Origin: Gentiana macrophylla
Taxonomy: Eukaryota > Streptophyta > Magnoliopsida > Gentianales > Gentianaceae
DNA: 64,000 bases
Assembly: GCA_026214975.1 (NCBI GenBank)
Contig: CM047808.1
Location: 61,778,583 to 61,842,582, forward strand
Direction of reading: 5' to 3'
A program made the translations under genes and the position numbers. The notes below the pieces were generated by a model. That model saw only the letters and a program-made list of their open reading frames with translations, searched no databases and was not told the DNA's origin. Of the stretch, positions 1-12,991 are shown piece after piece. Position 1 is the stretch's first letter. Each line of letters begins with the position of its first letter.

Positions 1-1306
1 CAACTTCATGCAATCCACATAGATCTCTAACTCACGTAACAAAAGATACAACAACTATAGCAAACAATACCATCACAGAGATAGATTCACTGTATGTGTG
101 ACAAGCCCTTTTCAAATTTAACAAGCCTTTCAAAGAAATATCCTCTCAAAAATCCAATGACTATCTCCTAGATATAGGCAGTAATAGCTCCACTCAAAGC
201 CTTCCCACGCACTCGGTAGGATAATCCTACTAAAGATATCATGCGGTTCTACTGGGTATAAGATCCATGATAACAAAGGCTTCACTTTATTTTTACTCAT
301 CATTTCCAAAATTTTCAAATTTGACGCATATCAGAATGAGCTCTTACCCATCATAGTAGAATAGGATGTTTCGTGATAACACCCTACCTACTCAAATCAT
401 AAGGTAGCTTCTCCAACTGTCGTGAGCTTCTGGTCATCATAGTGGTATAGGACATACGAGGTACACCCTACCGCACTCCAATCATAAACCAGCTTCCGAC
501 AAACGTATTTATTATGATTGCTTATTCATTTTTTTTTCAAGACATAAGTTACATCTCACTTATCACATTCTAACTTTATGTTATTCACAGCACACGGTCT
601 AACTAAGGTGTTACTATACTGACCTTCCTAAGATAAATCACTAAAACAATGAAAGGATATAGTTCAAAAATCTTGCTTCAATATCAAAGGCTCTCGTGAA
701 CGTGAAAAATGAATACTAGCTCCATGAAAGTAAAGACATGCTATAATTATCTCACTAAGTCACATACTATCATCGTTAGAAAACTACAACTAGCAAGCAT
801 TTAGTTTCAACCATATGCTCGAGACTAACAAAAATTTAAATTTCGTGGAAACTTAACATTCACTCATATTTCAAAGGATATAGCATAAAAACATACCCAA
901 TTTCCCCACACTTAAATCACATTATGTCCTCGGAATGTGCGAGAATAAAAGAAAAAGAAAACTTATTTGGTTTCAACGGTGGTTGTCGGATGAAAGTTGG
1001 CGGAGAGGTCGGGCCGAGCATGAATGTACGCGACAACTCGAATAGACAACACTTTGGACATAAAAGCTTGCGAACACTGCTCAAAAGTATCTGCCACACT
1101 CGACATACCATATAATCTCGGGGTACACGGGGTACATGAGCAACACATAACACAAAACACTTACAATGAATGTAGGAGGAATCAACACATAATCAACTAA
1201 AGTATTACTTCTAAAACAATAAAACAACCTAAAAAAAATAAAATAACTAGGTTGCCTCCTAGGAGCGCTCTTTTAATGTCAATAGCTTGACACAGATTTC
1301 AAAAGA
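1..1306 (-). other. 3' non-coding tail of Athila A
   Basis: No credible ORF is present. Bases 300-520 match 62030-62230 of element D closely, with the same order of short blocks (for example GAATGAGCTCTT and CATCATAGTGGTATAGGACAT), so this is the region between integrase and 3' LTR. A polypurine-like tract (complement CCCCACACTTAA at 904-915) is followed by an imperfect stem-loop at 918-939 with a TCCT loop sequence, as in D. Element C carries an extra ORF in this part of the element; A seems to lack it. Confidence 0.75.
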
Positions 1307-4300
1307 TCAACCCGGATTGGGCCACTTTGGTTTGACTACCGCCACCTCGATGATCGAATCGGGAGCCTTTGGGCGGAAATGATTTTCACCACAACAACAA
1401 GTCAAGTGTGCTATAAGATCATTAAATTTTCTCTCCAAACTACACCGACTCTCTTCTTCGTGGTCTTCATGGATGATAGGCGTAGGTGTGCTAGCATGCT
1501 CGGGAGTCTCAGGAGAAGGTTCCTCACAGGTAGAGGTAGGAATGTCATCATGTGTCTCAAAGAAATAAGATGGAATCTCTTCACAAATCAGGACATCTGT
1601 ACTCTCATCTCTTCTTTGGAAATATAGAGTCTCGAGGCTTTTCCTTTGGTTGCCCAAAATATTTCTTAAGTCGATGACCATTCACTTTAAAAGCTTGATT
1701 ACCATACCCGTTCAAAGTAATTACTCCACTTGGATTAACCTCGAGAATCTCAAAGGGACCGGACCATCTAGACTTGAGTTTACCCGGAAACAGGTGAAGT
1801 CTAGTATTATAAGTAAAGCCATTTCACCAACTTTGAATTCTTGGTCCTTGATCTTAGCGTCATGGAGTATCTTCGTTCTTTCCTTGCTAAGCTTAGCATT
1901 CTCGTACGCTCTGAGTCTGAATTCGTCGAGCTCGTTCAATTGTAACAACCGTTTCTCCCCACAGAGTTGGCTATCGAAATTTAAGAATTTAATTGCCCGT
2001 AAAGCTCTCGTGTTCAAGTTCGACAGGTAAATGACAAGCTTTGCCATAGACCATTTGGAAGGGTGGCGTGCCCATCGGGGTTTTAAATGCGAAGACGATA
2101 AGCCCAACGCGCGTCATCCAACTTAAGACTCAGTTAGATCGATTATTGTTCACGGTCTTCTCTAAAATTCTTTTCAAGCTCTGGTTGCTTACCTCGACTT
2201 GGCCCTTTGGTTTGGGGATGATATGGTGTACCAAATTTGTGTTTGACACCATATTTTTCAAGGATTTTATCAAGCGGCGCATTGCAAAAGTGGGTACCCT
2301 CATCACTAATGAGTGCTCTCGGACGACCAAATCTGGTGAAGATATTCTTTTGCAAGAATTTCTTCACAACTTTGTGATCATTAGTTTGGGTGGCTATTGC
2401 CTCCACCCACTTGGAAAGCGTAGTCTACACTGCAGGCGAGAATGCACTTATTACCACGGGGACGATGGAAAGGGTCCCATGAAATCAATTCCCCACACGT
2501 CGAAGACTTCGCATTCCAAAATGGGTTGAAGTGGCATTTCCATCCTATTACTCGCCTCCCGATTCTCTAGCACCTATCGCAACCATTACAAAAGGCTTGG
2601 CGTCTTTAAACAGAGTCGGCCAAGAAATCCAACTTGGAGGATTTTTGCAATGATCTTGGGTGCTCCGTAGTGTCCTCCTATGGGACCACTATGACATTGC
2701 TCCAGAATATCCCATTGCTCATGTTCCGGAACACACCTTCTAAGCAACCCATCTTTACAAACCCTGAACAAATAAGGATCCTCCCACACGAGATATTTTA
2801 GGTTAGAAAAGAACTTCTTCCTCTCCTGATACGTCATTTCCTCTAAATGTCCACTTGCTAAATAGTTGACGTAATCAGCGTACCATGGCCTAACAGTATC
2901 AAGCTTCATCAATTGCTCAGTCGGGAAGTCGATGCCTATTTCCTTGTGATTTACACCACCCTCATTTACTAGGCGAGAAAGATGATCAGCCACAACATTA
3001 TCACTACCCTTCTTATCTTTGATCTCAAGGTCAAACTCTTGCAAAATTAGAATCCATCTGAGTAACCTTGGTTTTGCATCCGCTTTGTCCATAAGGTAGC
3101 GTAGGGTGCATGGTCGGTCCAAGCGACAACTTGAGACCCTAGAAGGTAACTTCAAACTTGTCAATAGCAAAACGACGGCTAAGAATTCCTTCTCGATCGT
3201 AGTGTAATTGCATTGAGCCGGGTTCAAGGTGCGGCTCGCATAGTAAATGGGCCTGAACTTTTATCAATTCTTTGACCTAAAAGCTGCGCCAACTGCGTAG
3301 TTAGAGGCATCGCATAATAATTCAAAAGTCTTAGTCCAGTCAGGTGCGATTAAGATAGGGGCACTTATGAGCTTTTCCTTCAAGCAATTGAAAGCTTTCT
3401 TGCATTTCTCATCAAACAAGAACACAACATCATCTTTCAGAAGGTTGATAAAGGCTTGGCGATGGTAGAAAAATCTTTAATGAAACGCCTGTAGAAGCCA
3501 ACATGACCTAGAAAACCTCGTACCTCTTTCACTGTCTTAGGGTACGTCATCCTTTCAATGGCTTCGACCTTAGCCTTATCAACTTGAATACCAGCATTGG
3601 ACACCTTATGTCCCAAAACGATTCCTTCGTCTACTAGAAAATGGCATTTTTCCCAGTTAAGCACCAGATTTTTCTGAACACACCGTTGGAGTACCATATC
3701 TAGATTCTTTAAGATTTCATCAAAGCTATCGCCGTAGACTGAGAAGTCATCCATGAAGACCTCCATGCATTGCTCCACAAGTCCATCAAAAATGGCTAAC
3801 ATGCACCGTTGAAAAGTCGCGGGTGCATTGCATAGGCCGAATGGCATTCTGCGAAAAGCAAAAGTACCGGATGGACACGTAAAGTTGTCTTCTCTTGGTC
3901 ATTAGGATCAATGGCTATCCGGAAGTAGCGAATAACCATCAAGGAAACAATAATACTTATGACCACTCGGTCATTCAATAAGTGGTCAATGAAGGGTAGG
4001 GAAAGTGGTCCTTGGCGGTAACCTCATTAAGTCTACGATAGTCAATCTGAGACTCAGAGTTCTGTCACGAGTCGTAAGGCAACTTCCTCCCTTTTTCATT
4101 CTTTCGACCGTGATTCCGCCTTTCTTTGGCACAACTTGAGTAGAGGTGACCCACTCGCTATCGGCGATTGCATAGATGATGCCCATGTCAAGCCACTTTA
4201 TCACTTCTTTCTTGACAACCTCCCGCATATGCGGATTCAGCCTTCTACGAGGTTGTCTAACCTTTTTAGCTCCTCCTCCGTTCGGATTTTATGCATGCAT

Positions 4301-5711
4301 ACATCCGGGCTGATTTCTCGGATATCACCCACTTGCCATCCGAGCGAGGATATTCTTTTTAAGCACTTCTATCAGCTGTGCTTCTTGCTCAGGGTCGAGT
4401 TTCGAAGAAATGATCAAAGGCAATTTATCTCCATCCTTAAGAAAGATATACTTAAGGTGTTTTGGAAGCGGTTTGAGCTCTAAATTAGTAGGTGGTTGCT
4501 CAATACTAGACTTTAACGGGCCACCTTTATCTTTATGAGCTTGGAGTGGTTGACTAAAGAATAGCTCATCTTCCCGAGGCTCAACCCCAGAAAGGTACTG
4601 GATCAACTCATCCATAGAAATCCTCCGGTCAACACTCGCTTCCTTCTTCCTATGATCGATCATTTGTCTTAACTCTTCATCTTTAAGCTCTTCTGCCAGC
4701 TCTTCCCAATCATCTACTTCCCAATGAGTAGCTTCTCTCCAAAAGTCTACCTCGTCCCAACTACCCATCGAGCTTCTTCTTCACCAGGGATGAAGTCTTC
4801 CGACTCGATTCTTTGAAATCATCGTTTGTTCTTTGGGCATCTCCATGCTTCTAACTCACTAACGAGGCTCGGTGTGGCGAGTGAAGATGACTCGTCAATG
4901 ACTACGGTGTAATGAATCGTAAGAGGCGGTCCGCAGATTAGCGGATCCTCAATGTCTATGACTTCAAAAACACCTATCTCTGTCGCTCCTCTCGCTTCTT
5001 GAGTAGGCATCTTTTTCATCCTCGTAAATTGCTTCAACAAGCGATATTTCATCGATTATGGTTCTTTCGGGACTTGTCCCTCGTGTGAAGGTGACGGATG
5101 TGTCATCGACTCTAAGAGTAATCTGTCGCTGCGTAAGTCGATGAGAGCGCTAGAAGTGTCTCAAAAGGTTCGGCCTAGAATTAGAGGCATCTCCTTATCG
5201 GTGGATAGTCTAGAATAACCCGATCGGTAGGGAAGACTAAATGTTCAACTTGAAGGAGAACATTAGCTACACAACCGGCTGCGATCCGGCTAGATTTATC
5301 TACCATCCGAAGAGAAATAGGCGTTCCGCATCCTTTATCTAACCCGAGCTTTTTGCATACGTTTAATGGCATCACATTAATAGAGGCCCCGAGTCGCATA
5401 ATACATTTTCGAACAAATGGCCTTCGATCTCACGGGATTGAAGGTGCGCAGTGGTCACCTCGCTAACAAATGACTTTCTGCGTGAAACCATCGCGCAATC
5501 TTCGCGTCGCACTTCTTCAGCCATCCCCTGAAGCTTTCTCTTACTCCCACAAAATTCTTTAAGATACTTAGAGCATTTAGGCATTTTTGGTTAATACCTC
5601 GGCTAAGGGCATACTAACTTGAGTGTCTCTAAGCATCCTCCTCACTCCAGCATACTGCTTGTCATTAGTGAGGGCTTTCTCTTTCCTTTTTGGTGGATAA
5701 GGAAGGGCTTT
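1307..5711 (-). pseudogene. Athila A pol: protease, reverse transcriptase, RNase H, integrase (broken)
   Basis: This would encode the enzymes that copy and integrate the element. Read on the minus strand, a gag-protease linker comes first (5711-5580), then an aspartic protease with the Athila GASINVMP active-site context (about 5410-5360). Reverse transcriptase follows, with the FMDD catalytic box at 3746-3757 in a clean block (3437-3847) containing LNWEKCHF and GIVLGHKVS. RNase H (3227-2900) has [13 protein letters not shown] and [11 protein letters not shown]. Integrase comes last, with its second catalytic Asp in ALISDEGTHF (about 2290) and a C-terminal [22 protein letters not shown] block (1720-2040). 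The frame breaks repeatedly, for example near 5400, 4000, 3430, 2580, 2150 and 1700, so no functional protein is possible. The tail to 1307 continues past integrase with an acidic, Pro-rich segment. The neighbouring gag lies across the B insertion at 14832-16508. Confidence 0.9.
5707..5711. repeat. Target site duplication GCTTT, left of LARD B
   Basis: The 5-bp GCTTT immediately left of the LTR recurs immediately right of the second LTR (14827-14831). It falls inside the Athila A gag-protease coding region, and the reading frame continues sensibly across the empty site, which confirms B as a later insertion. Confidence 0.95.
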
Positions 5712-7550
5712 TGTTAGGAAAATATCATCGCAACGGAAGCGATTTATGGATCTAGATCTATAAACTACACGTAATAAAATAACTAGATCTATATCTACAA
5801 GGGGGTTGTAGATCATACCTCTTGGATCTCAAAATCCAAGTTGGAGAACCGCTATTAGGATGATCGAACAATGATGTGAAGAGCACCACGATCTTCCGTA
5901 CGTGTGATCCAAGCAATTCCCGGTGGAAGGAATTCTCGACTCGAACCCTTCCGATATGCTACCCGGAAAAATCTCCAAGATTTTCCCCAAAACCCCTTGG
6001 CCGAATTTTTCCTCTTCTTTCTCTAAGAAAGTCGAAAATTGCATGTGTTGTTAGACTTGGGAGAACTCTCTTTATATAGGAGAGTAATCCTTGTCCTCCA
6101 AGGATTTTATAATTAATACAAAATCAATTATAATAATCCTATTAAATAAAAGATAATCTCAAAATATTCTAGAACAAATCAAGAATATTTTTATCTTTAT
6201 TATTTACCATAAATATTTATCCAATAAATATTTTATGCACATGTCTTATTAATCACACAGAAAACTAATTTCTTGTTGACTAAAATATGCATGGGGCTGA
6301 AAAATGCTTATGACCTAGTCATTAATTAATTTCGACCAACACACATAAATTGGGCCAAGATTATGAAAAATGTCTTTTCCACATATTTAATTATTTAGCC
6401 CAACTAATTTAATAGTCCACCAAACAATTAATTCACATATCGTTTTAATAAAGTCCAACATGAACTAAATTAATATTATCAGGATTCGACGTCCGAGAAT
6501 ATTCATGCTATATTAGGAGGCACGTCGGGGACCATGGACTAATAATCAGCGGCTCCGATAAATCAAATAAATAATTATCTTATGAACTGAATAATTATAT
6601 TCGATAAATCAATCACAGGAATATGCCACCATAATCCCGTGACTGCACTCCTCCGATTATAAGATTATATTTATCTCCTCACGAGAAAGTAATAAGCGTC
6701 CACTGATATAATCATTTCATATGGATTAATCCTCCATAGACTGTTCATTCTAAATCGGGAAGTTACCGTTAACCCTTTTCAGAACATCTTGTCCTTACTT
6801 ACCGTTAACCCCCTAGTGATCAATAATTCAAATAACTCACTGGTAGCTAATCAGTGTAATATGAATCCCATGGATCGATCAATGTCTAGGATTAACTCAT
6901 AAGGGAACTGTCTATCTACTTCCATAAATGGAAGGAATGGATTCCGTATCTGTGATAACACAGACTACTCACTCAATCCAGTACAATGCCAAGATGGGGT
7001 AATTCAGATCACAGACTCAGTGTAATCCTTAACCGTCAAGTCAAACCTCATACTGATTCAAGCAGTTGACTGCGATCACCTCAGGATTAAGATATATCCA
7101 TAATATGATCATCTAATGATTCGATAAGACTTCTCAATTACGGAATTATATTGAGAACTCAGATCAAATCGGTCCAGCCCTATATGATATATCTATCATA
7201 TATAAATGCCCCATTAGGTTCCCTTAACCGAAAGTCCGGATAAGACGATCACACCTATCATGTTATGGGCGCATTAATAAAATGCGTTAAAGGGAGACCC
7301 GATACTCTCGATTAACTTTACTACGGACTAATTGTATTTTAAGTACATCTTCACTAACTCAATCCTCCGTGTGTATATATCTCATACCCCGAGTTAAGTG
7401 ATTACATAAACGATATACTCGGGGTTTTACGTAGTGTAAATACTATTTTCACATCGGTGATTATGAGAATAATAAATATGAATAATAATATCATTTCATT
7501 TATTAAATAAAACAATTACAAAAATTGTCTTTCGGGCATCACACCTAACA
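5712..7550 (-). repeat. LARD B 3' LTR (left)
   Basis: This is a 1839-bp direct repeat of 12992-14826, starting TGTTAGGAAAAT and ending CACACCTAACA on the plus strand. A TATA-like box lies at about 6070-6080 (minus sense CTATATAAAGAG). Compared with the right LTR it shows several CGG-to-CAG changes (around 6960-7020) and several CTG/TCG exchanges. Confidence 0.95.
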
Positions 7551-7563
7551 ATCTCCCACTTGC
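7551..7563 (-). other. Polypurine tract of LARD B
   Basis: On the minus strand CAAGTGGGAGAT abuts the TGTTAGG start of the 3' LTR, the position and composition expected of the plus-strand primer in copia-type elements. Confidence 0.8.
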
Positions 7564-10381
7564 ACTAAAGCTTGTGATTAATTGTTTTAGAGCACACCCT
7601 ATTATTTAAAACTACTGAGAAACTACATCTCCCACTTGCTCTAAAGCAATGGAGACTCATCCCGTATTTTAGCACCCACAAAACTTATCATAACCATTTC
7701 AGATTCCAAAGTACACTCCGAGTATGCCGTCGTAGGATAGGTCAGTGACTCGGGAGCACCTATATCTGAATGTCATGGGTCTTAATGATTAGTCGGGTTG
7801 TCGGCTCGAGGCGATCCGTAGAATCGAAGCGTTACGGTCCATGTAATCATATGGTGCGAGTAAACATCGAGCCCGAGATCGACTTAACGATCATCCTCAA
7901 TCGACTTAAAGTCAAAATCGATTGTATCATACATATCCAAGTTTACACTGAATATGTCCGCATATTGTTCCTCGTTCTCTCAAGATACTAAAGGACATAC
8001 TAAACTTGCTTTGTTAACCGCCGAATCTAAGATTCGATCAAAGTTGACGTTCAATAACTCGACCATCTCTTATTAGAAAGAGAATCTATCCCATTTCTCT
8101 TGATCCGAAGATTTAGAGAGTCATTCCGAGGCATAGGGTAGAACTTCCTCGTTGAATGTTGCATACATGGATGCATCATCTTAACCAATAAGATGGATGG
8201 GAAACCAAAGTGATCGATTCTAATGAATTCGACCGAGTCAAACTCTTAAGAATGTTGTCCAAATCTACATTGCGAGAGAATTGTGGCATTGTCGGTCGAC
8301 TTGAGATAACACACCCATGTTGAGTCCAGCTGGTGCGGCGTTATCCTTCACAAACACTAATATATATGTATATATTCACTCTTGTACTAAAATTGATATC
8401 CAATCTACACAAGACTTATCAATATTACGGTCAAATCCATATATTATAGAAATATATGACTTCCAATGACCAAGAGGTTTGCTTTTTATCCACAATAGGA
8501 CATAAGCCTTGGCGATCATCCTGTCATAAGTTCATAAGGCAATACCATTCTGTTCGAATGAATCCAGATTCCGTTTGTTTGGCAAGAAAGTCTCAGGAAT
8601 CACCCTATATTTTACGCTTTTGAACGAAATCATGAATTACCGAATTCATTCTACTCTTTCCGTGTAGATCCAATTACTCCCACTGGGCTCGAGACACTCG
8701 GTGGTTCTACAAGAGTATGAGCGACTACGGAGTACCAAACTCCATTCACAGGGTTATGGCTTGTAAACCAACCTCTATTATCGAGAATCTATCTACCGCT
8801 CACAAAAGAGCCATAGGTCATCAATCGATCCTCAGACTACAAAGTCCGCAGAAACCGTAATGGGTAATGGATAAACCATACTCCCACTATTTTCTTGGTG
8901 GATCGAAATTCTGATTTAGTTCAGTAGTATTTAGTGTCATCACCAACAACCGATGTTGGATGTGGTCTGATTTTAATCAGTTAGTAACTACCTTGAGTAA
9001 ACGTACTTCAAGGTTCAAGGTTTTTTCGAACATGGATTCTATCGAAAGGATGCAATAAAGATAACTGTCCCTTCCCGATTTCAAGAATCCTATATCTAAC
9101 CTTTATACTCAATAGTTTAAAAGATATAGCACGAATGGTCATTGACCGAACGTATGCACGAAATTCAGTCTTACCTTCAAGCACCGTGTGCTAAATGCTT
9201 ATATTTACGGAAGTGGGGTGAACCGAATCCACACCTTATCCGAAAATTCCAAGGCATATTCTAGGTAGATCGCTTGGTCTTACATTTCAATGTAAACCGA
9301 TATTTCGCTTCTAATATCTTTATTGAGTTAAGCAAAGTGTATTGTAGCACATGTAAGGCAATTCAATGGTTTCTTCCTTAGTGAAAGCATTTCACTATGA
9401 GGCGAGCCGAACATCGTCTCTCAGGACTATGTGATGGCCCATTTACAGTATAGAATACTCCATCTCTGTTGAAAGCAGAGAAAACCTCAAAATATTTTGG
9501 ATAAACTTGCCGGAGTTTTTGAATAGTTATCGGACAAGAAGTCACTACTCGAAGCTCCTACTAGCTTGTTTCTTTCATCGGACCCGAAGGTGTCGTCATG
9601 AACAAGCAATGTTACTTCTTTATAACCATTATCCTTTCCAAATTGAAAGGAAACTTAGTCATTGAACCTTTGAGACAATATAACAGGATCGGGAGAAAGG
9701 AATCACCACAGAGCAGTCTTGAGTCTTGTCTTTTAGGGACTATGCACTAACTATGGAATATGAAGAAGCGTTTATCTAAATATAGAAACCAATTGCTTTT
9801 AATAGTTCTTAAGATGTGTTATATACATATTTCAATGATTGTAAGTGGTTTTGACTTTATCAAACAAAAGTCCGAGTCTTGGATTTAAGTACTACAAATG
9901 GTATATTCACTTTCTATAAGACAAACAAATTATCGAATAAAAGGTAAATCCATTCGTTCCAACGAATCTTAAGCAGAAAAATAAATCTTCTGCGATATCC
10001 AAGGGTTGAATCGAGATTCATTTCCTCATATCACTCCCACTATTTTGCTAAAATTACGCCCGTTGTCTATTAATCGTTAATGCACAACTATCTCGTTCTT
10101 CCAAAGAACATAGCCTAAGAGAAAATCACCAAGGATTCATAGGTTGGTGATCGAAATCACTATCCTTATCCTATGACTTTCGGTTTGTTAATTTTCGTTT
10201 TAGCCTTAAAATCAACTCGATTTTAGATGACTAACACTTTTAGACATATTCTCCCATTCTTGACTTTCCGTGAATGGAAGCAGATCTTGAACCGGTGTTC
10301 GTTTGAGTAGACACTACTCTTGAACCGTGGGATGTCTATTTCGATTGTTACTTGTTAGGACTTCTCGGATTTTCTATCATA

Positions 10382-10650
10382 CCAGAAAAACAACAAATCA
10401 TAACATTAAAGCTCCCACTAGTTTATCGGTTCTAAATACCGTCTAACCAGCAATGCTCTATTTTATGATTTTCCAATTTTTCAATTTGAAAATCTCTCGT
10501 GTAAACACTTACACAGTTCTAATGTTTCCAGAAAAACAACAAATCATAGTACTCCCACTAGTTCATCGATTCCAAATATCGTCCAACTAGCGACATTTCA
10601 TGACTTTCCGGTTTTTCAATTAGAACGTTTACTCGTGTAATCACTACACA
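10382..10650. repeat. Degenerate tandem duplication inside LARD B
   Basis: The block starting CCAGAAAAACAACAAATCAT at 10382 is repeated from 10528. Each copy runs through CTCCCACTAG and a TTTTCAATT block to an ...CTCGTGTAA end. The period is about 140-146 bp and the copies are clearly diverged. Confidence 0.85.
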
Positions 10651-12978
10651 CTTAAAATTCACTAGAAGAATTTCAAAGTCGAAATCACCTTTGATCAAAC
10701 TAAGTTTGTCTCCGTTTAACACGAATGACACTAGTGACATACCCATATGTCACTTTGGTTTTAAAAGGCTTAAGAGAAAATATCTCTTTGAAAAATAATT
10801 GCATTATCAATTAACTAGTTCAACGTCCTAGTTACTTTCCACTTTTAACGAAGTCAATACTAGTCAATTATAAAATTTTTAAGCAATTTAGTAAGGGATA
10901 TAATCTTTGTAAATAAAATGACATATATTAATTCAAGTTTAACACTACTATATTATTTTATTTTAGGAATTGTAAACTAAAAGTAAGTCTACTCTACCAT
11001 TTCCAAGGTTTTAACCTTGCATCTCGATCCGCCGTAGGGTAGGTCAAAGAGATCAACGGTTAAATCAATGAATATCTTGTGAGAATCGAGACATCCCACG
11101 AGAATCGAACATCCCTTTATTCATTGACTACCTTCCTTTTTTAGCCTAGGTATTACCAAAAATACCCTTGATGAGTGTGACCTACTATATCGAGATCTCT
11201 TAGAGTGCGCCCGAGTGTGCCGTCGTAGGATAGGTCGGTGACCCGACGAGTACCCGTAAATCCTATCCTTTCGGAGACCAAGCCATGAATGTTGATAGGG
11301 GTGAACACCATCCGTAGGGGACGAAATCAAAGCGCCCGAGGCGTCACCCTCTCTCACTTACCTGCATCTATAGTAGAGGCCGTGGGGTTGTTTGTCGCCT
11401 CCCCGCTCCCACTCAATATTTTGGAAGTGGTGGTGGGTTAACTAACCACGTCTTTTGATGTTAACATAAAAGCACATAAAATCAAGGATTCGAATGGTGT
11501 CGGTGACGTAGGCAAGCCTACCCGTCCTATTCGTTGGAACATATGTGATGATCGGACGAAATCGGGTCAAGAGAGCCCCATTGAGATTAGAAGGAATCAC
11601 CCCTCCGCTCTCGGTTTGGCTTAGTCTTGCCGGACCCCGTGCATACATCACACTAGGAGGGTTAAGTCGTTTGAGCGAAGCTCGATTGACCACCCAACCT
11701 AAAGGCGAACCGCTTTTATCCAAGATTTATTGTTCTTTTACCATCATTCAATCTCGTAGACACTACGAATTGAAAACGTGATCTCGTTTTCAAATTTTTA
11801 AGGCGGTTCACCGAGAACACACACGAAAGGCTAACGATTTCATAACCCGTCCTCGGATCTTTAATTAGTTACTAAATTAATTAATTACCACGTATTAATT
11901 AAATTTCAACTAATTACGCGAGTTTGTATACATGCCTATTTTAATTACCAAAATTAAAATTCTACATGTATGCATGGAGTGGATTTATGATATGATGCAT
12001 GTCATGGCAATTCCGATTTTATGTCTATTTTATGATCAAACACATAAAAAATAAAATTTCGGAAAATTTAAACACCGAGATGGATCGTTGGCACCCCCGT
12101 AACTAATCTATTAGAAAATAAAAAAAAAACAAAACCCTAACTAGGGTTTACTACTTTCTAACAAAAACTGCAGCTGTTCGAACTCTTCGATGATCGGGAA
12201 ACCAAACGAACTCGGATCGGGACGAAACTTTCCAGATCTTTTCTTCACTTCTCGAACTCCAATATGGACGGTTGGATCGGAGCTTTGACTTGTCAATTTT
12301 CTCCAGTTAACCGCCCAACTTGCTGCTGAATCTAACTTTGACTGCACCGCATCAAGGACTTCCTAAGGCAGATCGGGAATCGAGATGAATCCCGATCGAC
12401 CTAAAATTTTTATGGTACCTCCAAAACTCCAAGCTGATCAATCTGAACGGTCGGATTTTCGTTTCAACGGTCCAAACTCTCCCAGAAAATCGAGGAAGTC
12501 ACAGGTAGTGTATCTGTGAATCCTGTGTTTTTCTTTTACAGCAGCCTCTTCGAAGCATCAAACGGATATCGAAACGGACCCTGATCGACGCCAAAATTTG
12601 TGGAGTTGATCATCTTCTTCTAATCTTGATTCTGACCGGAGGGATCTTCGTTTCAACGGTTCGATCAACGGGAAAAGCAAAAATACTAAACAGCTACAAA
12701 CTAGATCTATTTGCTGGAAATTAAACTTGCAATAAAGATAAATTACATAATTTCCTATACTCATATGAACGAATTTTCATCATTCATATGAGTGTACAAT
12801 AGATCTAACGGGTAAACAATGCCAACACCAATCCATCTCTTCAACCACAACAATCGCAAGCATTCATCATAAAATTTTCGAAAATAATAAAATTAAAAAC
12901 GAAAATAATGCAATCTACACATGCATATTCCACTCCTTAGATCTAATATTTTATACGAATAAATATAGATCCCCTTGG

Positions 12979-12991
12979 CGACTGATACCAC
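12979..12991 (-). other. Primer binding site of LARD B
   Basis: Directly inside the 5' LTR the minus strand reads GTGGTATCAGTCG. TGGTATCAG is the core complementary to initiator Met-tRNA used by most plant copia elements; the match after CAG is weak. Confidence 0.8.

Larger units (their letters stand above)
7551..12991 (-). other. Non-coding internal region of LARD B
   Basis: 5.4 kb between LTRs without a recognisable gag or pol in any frame; the longest frames are under 100 codons and look random. What can be seen is repeated structure: CTCCCACT (complement of the polypurine core) recurs at about 7553, 7630, 8674, 8881, 10032, 10411, 10551 and 11404. There is a tandem duplication at 10382-10650, and a 32-bp block at 7718-7749 recurs at 11211-11242. 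Near the 5' side two ~20-bp blocks around TTCGTTTCAACGGT (about 12452 and 12645) repeat. A small inverted repeat containing AAACCCTA lies at 12132-12149. Confidence 0.85.

Noticed and set aside
917..1160. Three overlapping short ORFs on both strands in the tail of Athila A
   Set aside because: No family motif, and the matching region of element D has no equivalent ORF.
11442..11781. Overlapping 78- and 93-codon ORFs in the LARD interior
   Set aside because: Present on both strands over the same DNA, with no conserved motif; consistent with chance in a locally GC-richer segment.
12132..12149. Interstitial telomeric repeat (AAACCCTAACTAGGGTTT)
   Set aside because: Only one unit in each direction; a small inverted repeat or telo-box-like word, not a telomeric array.
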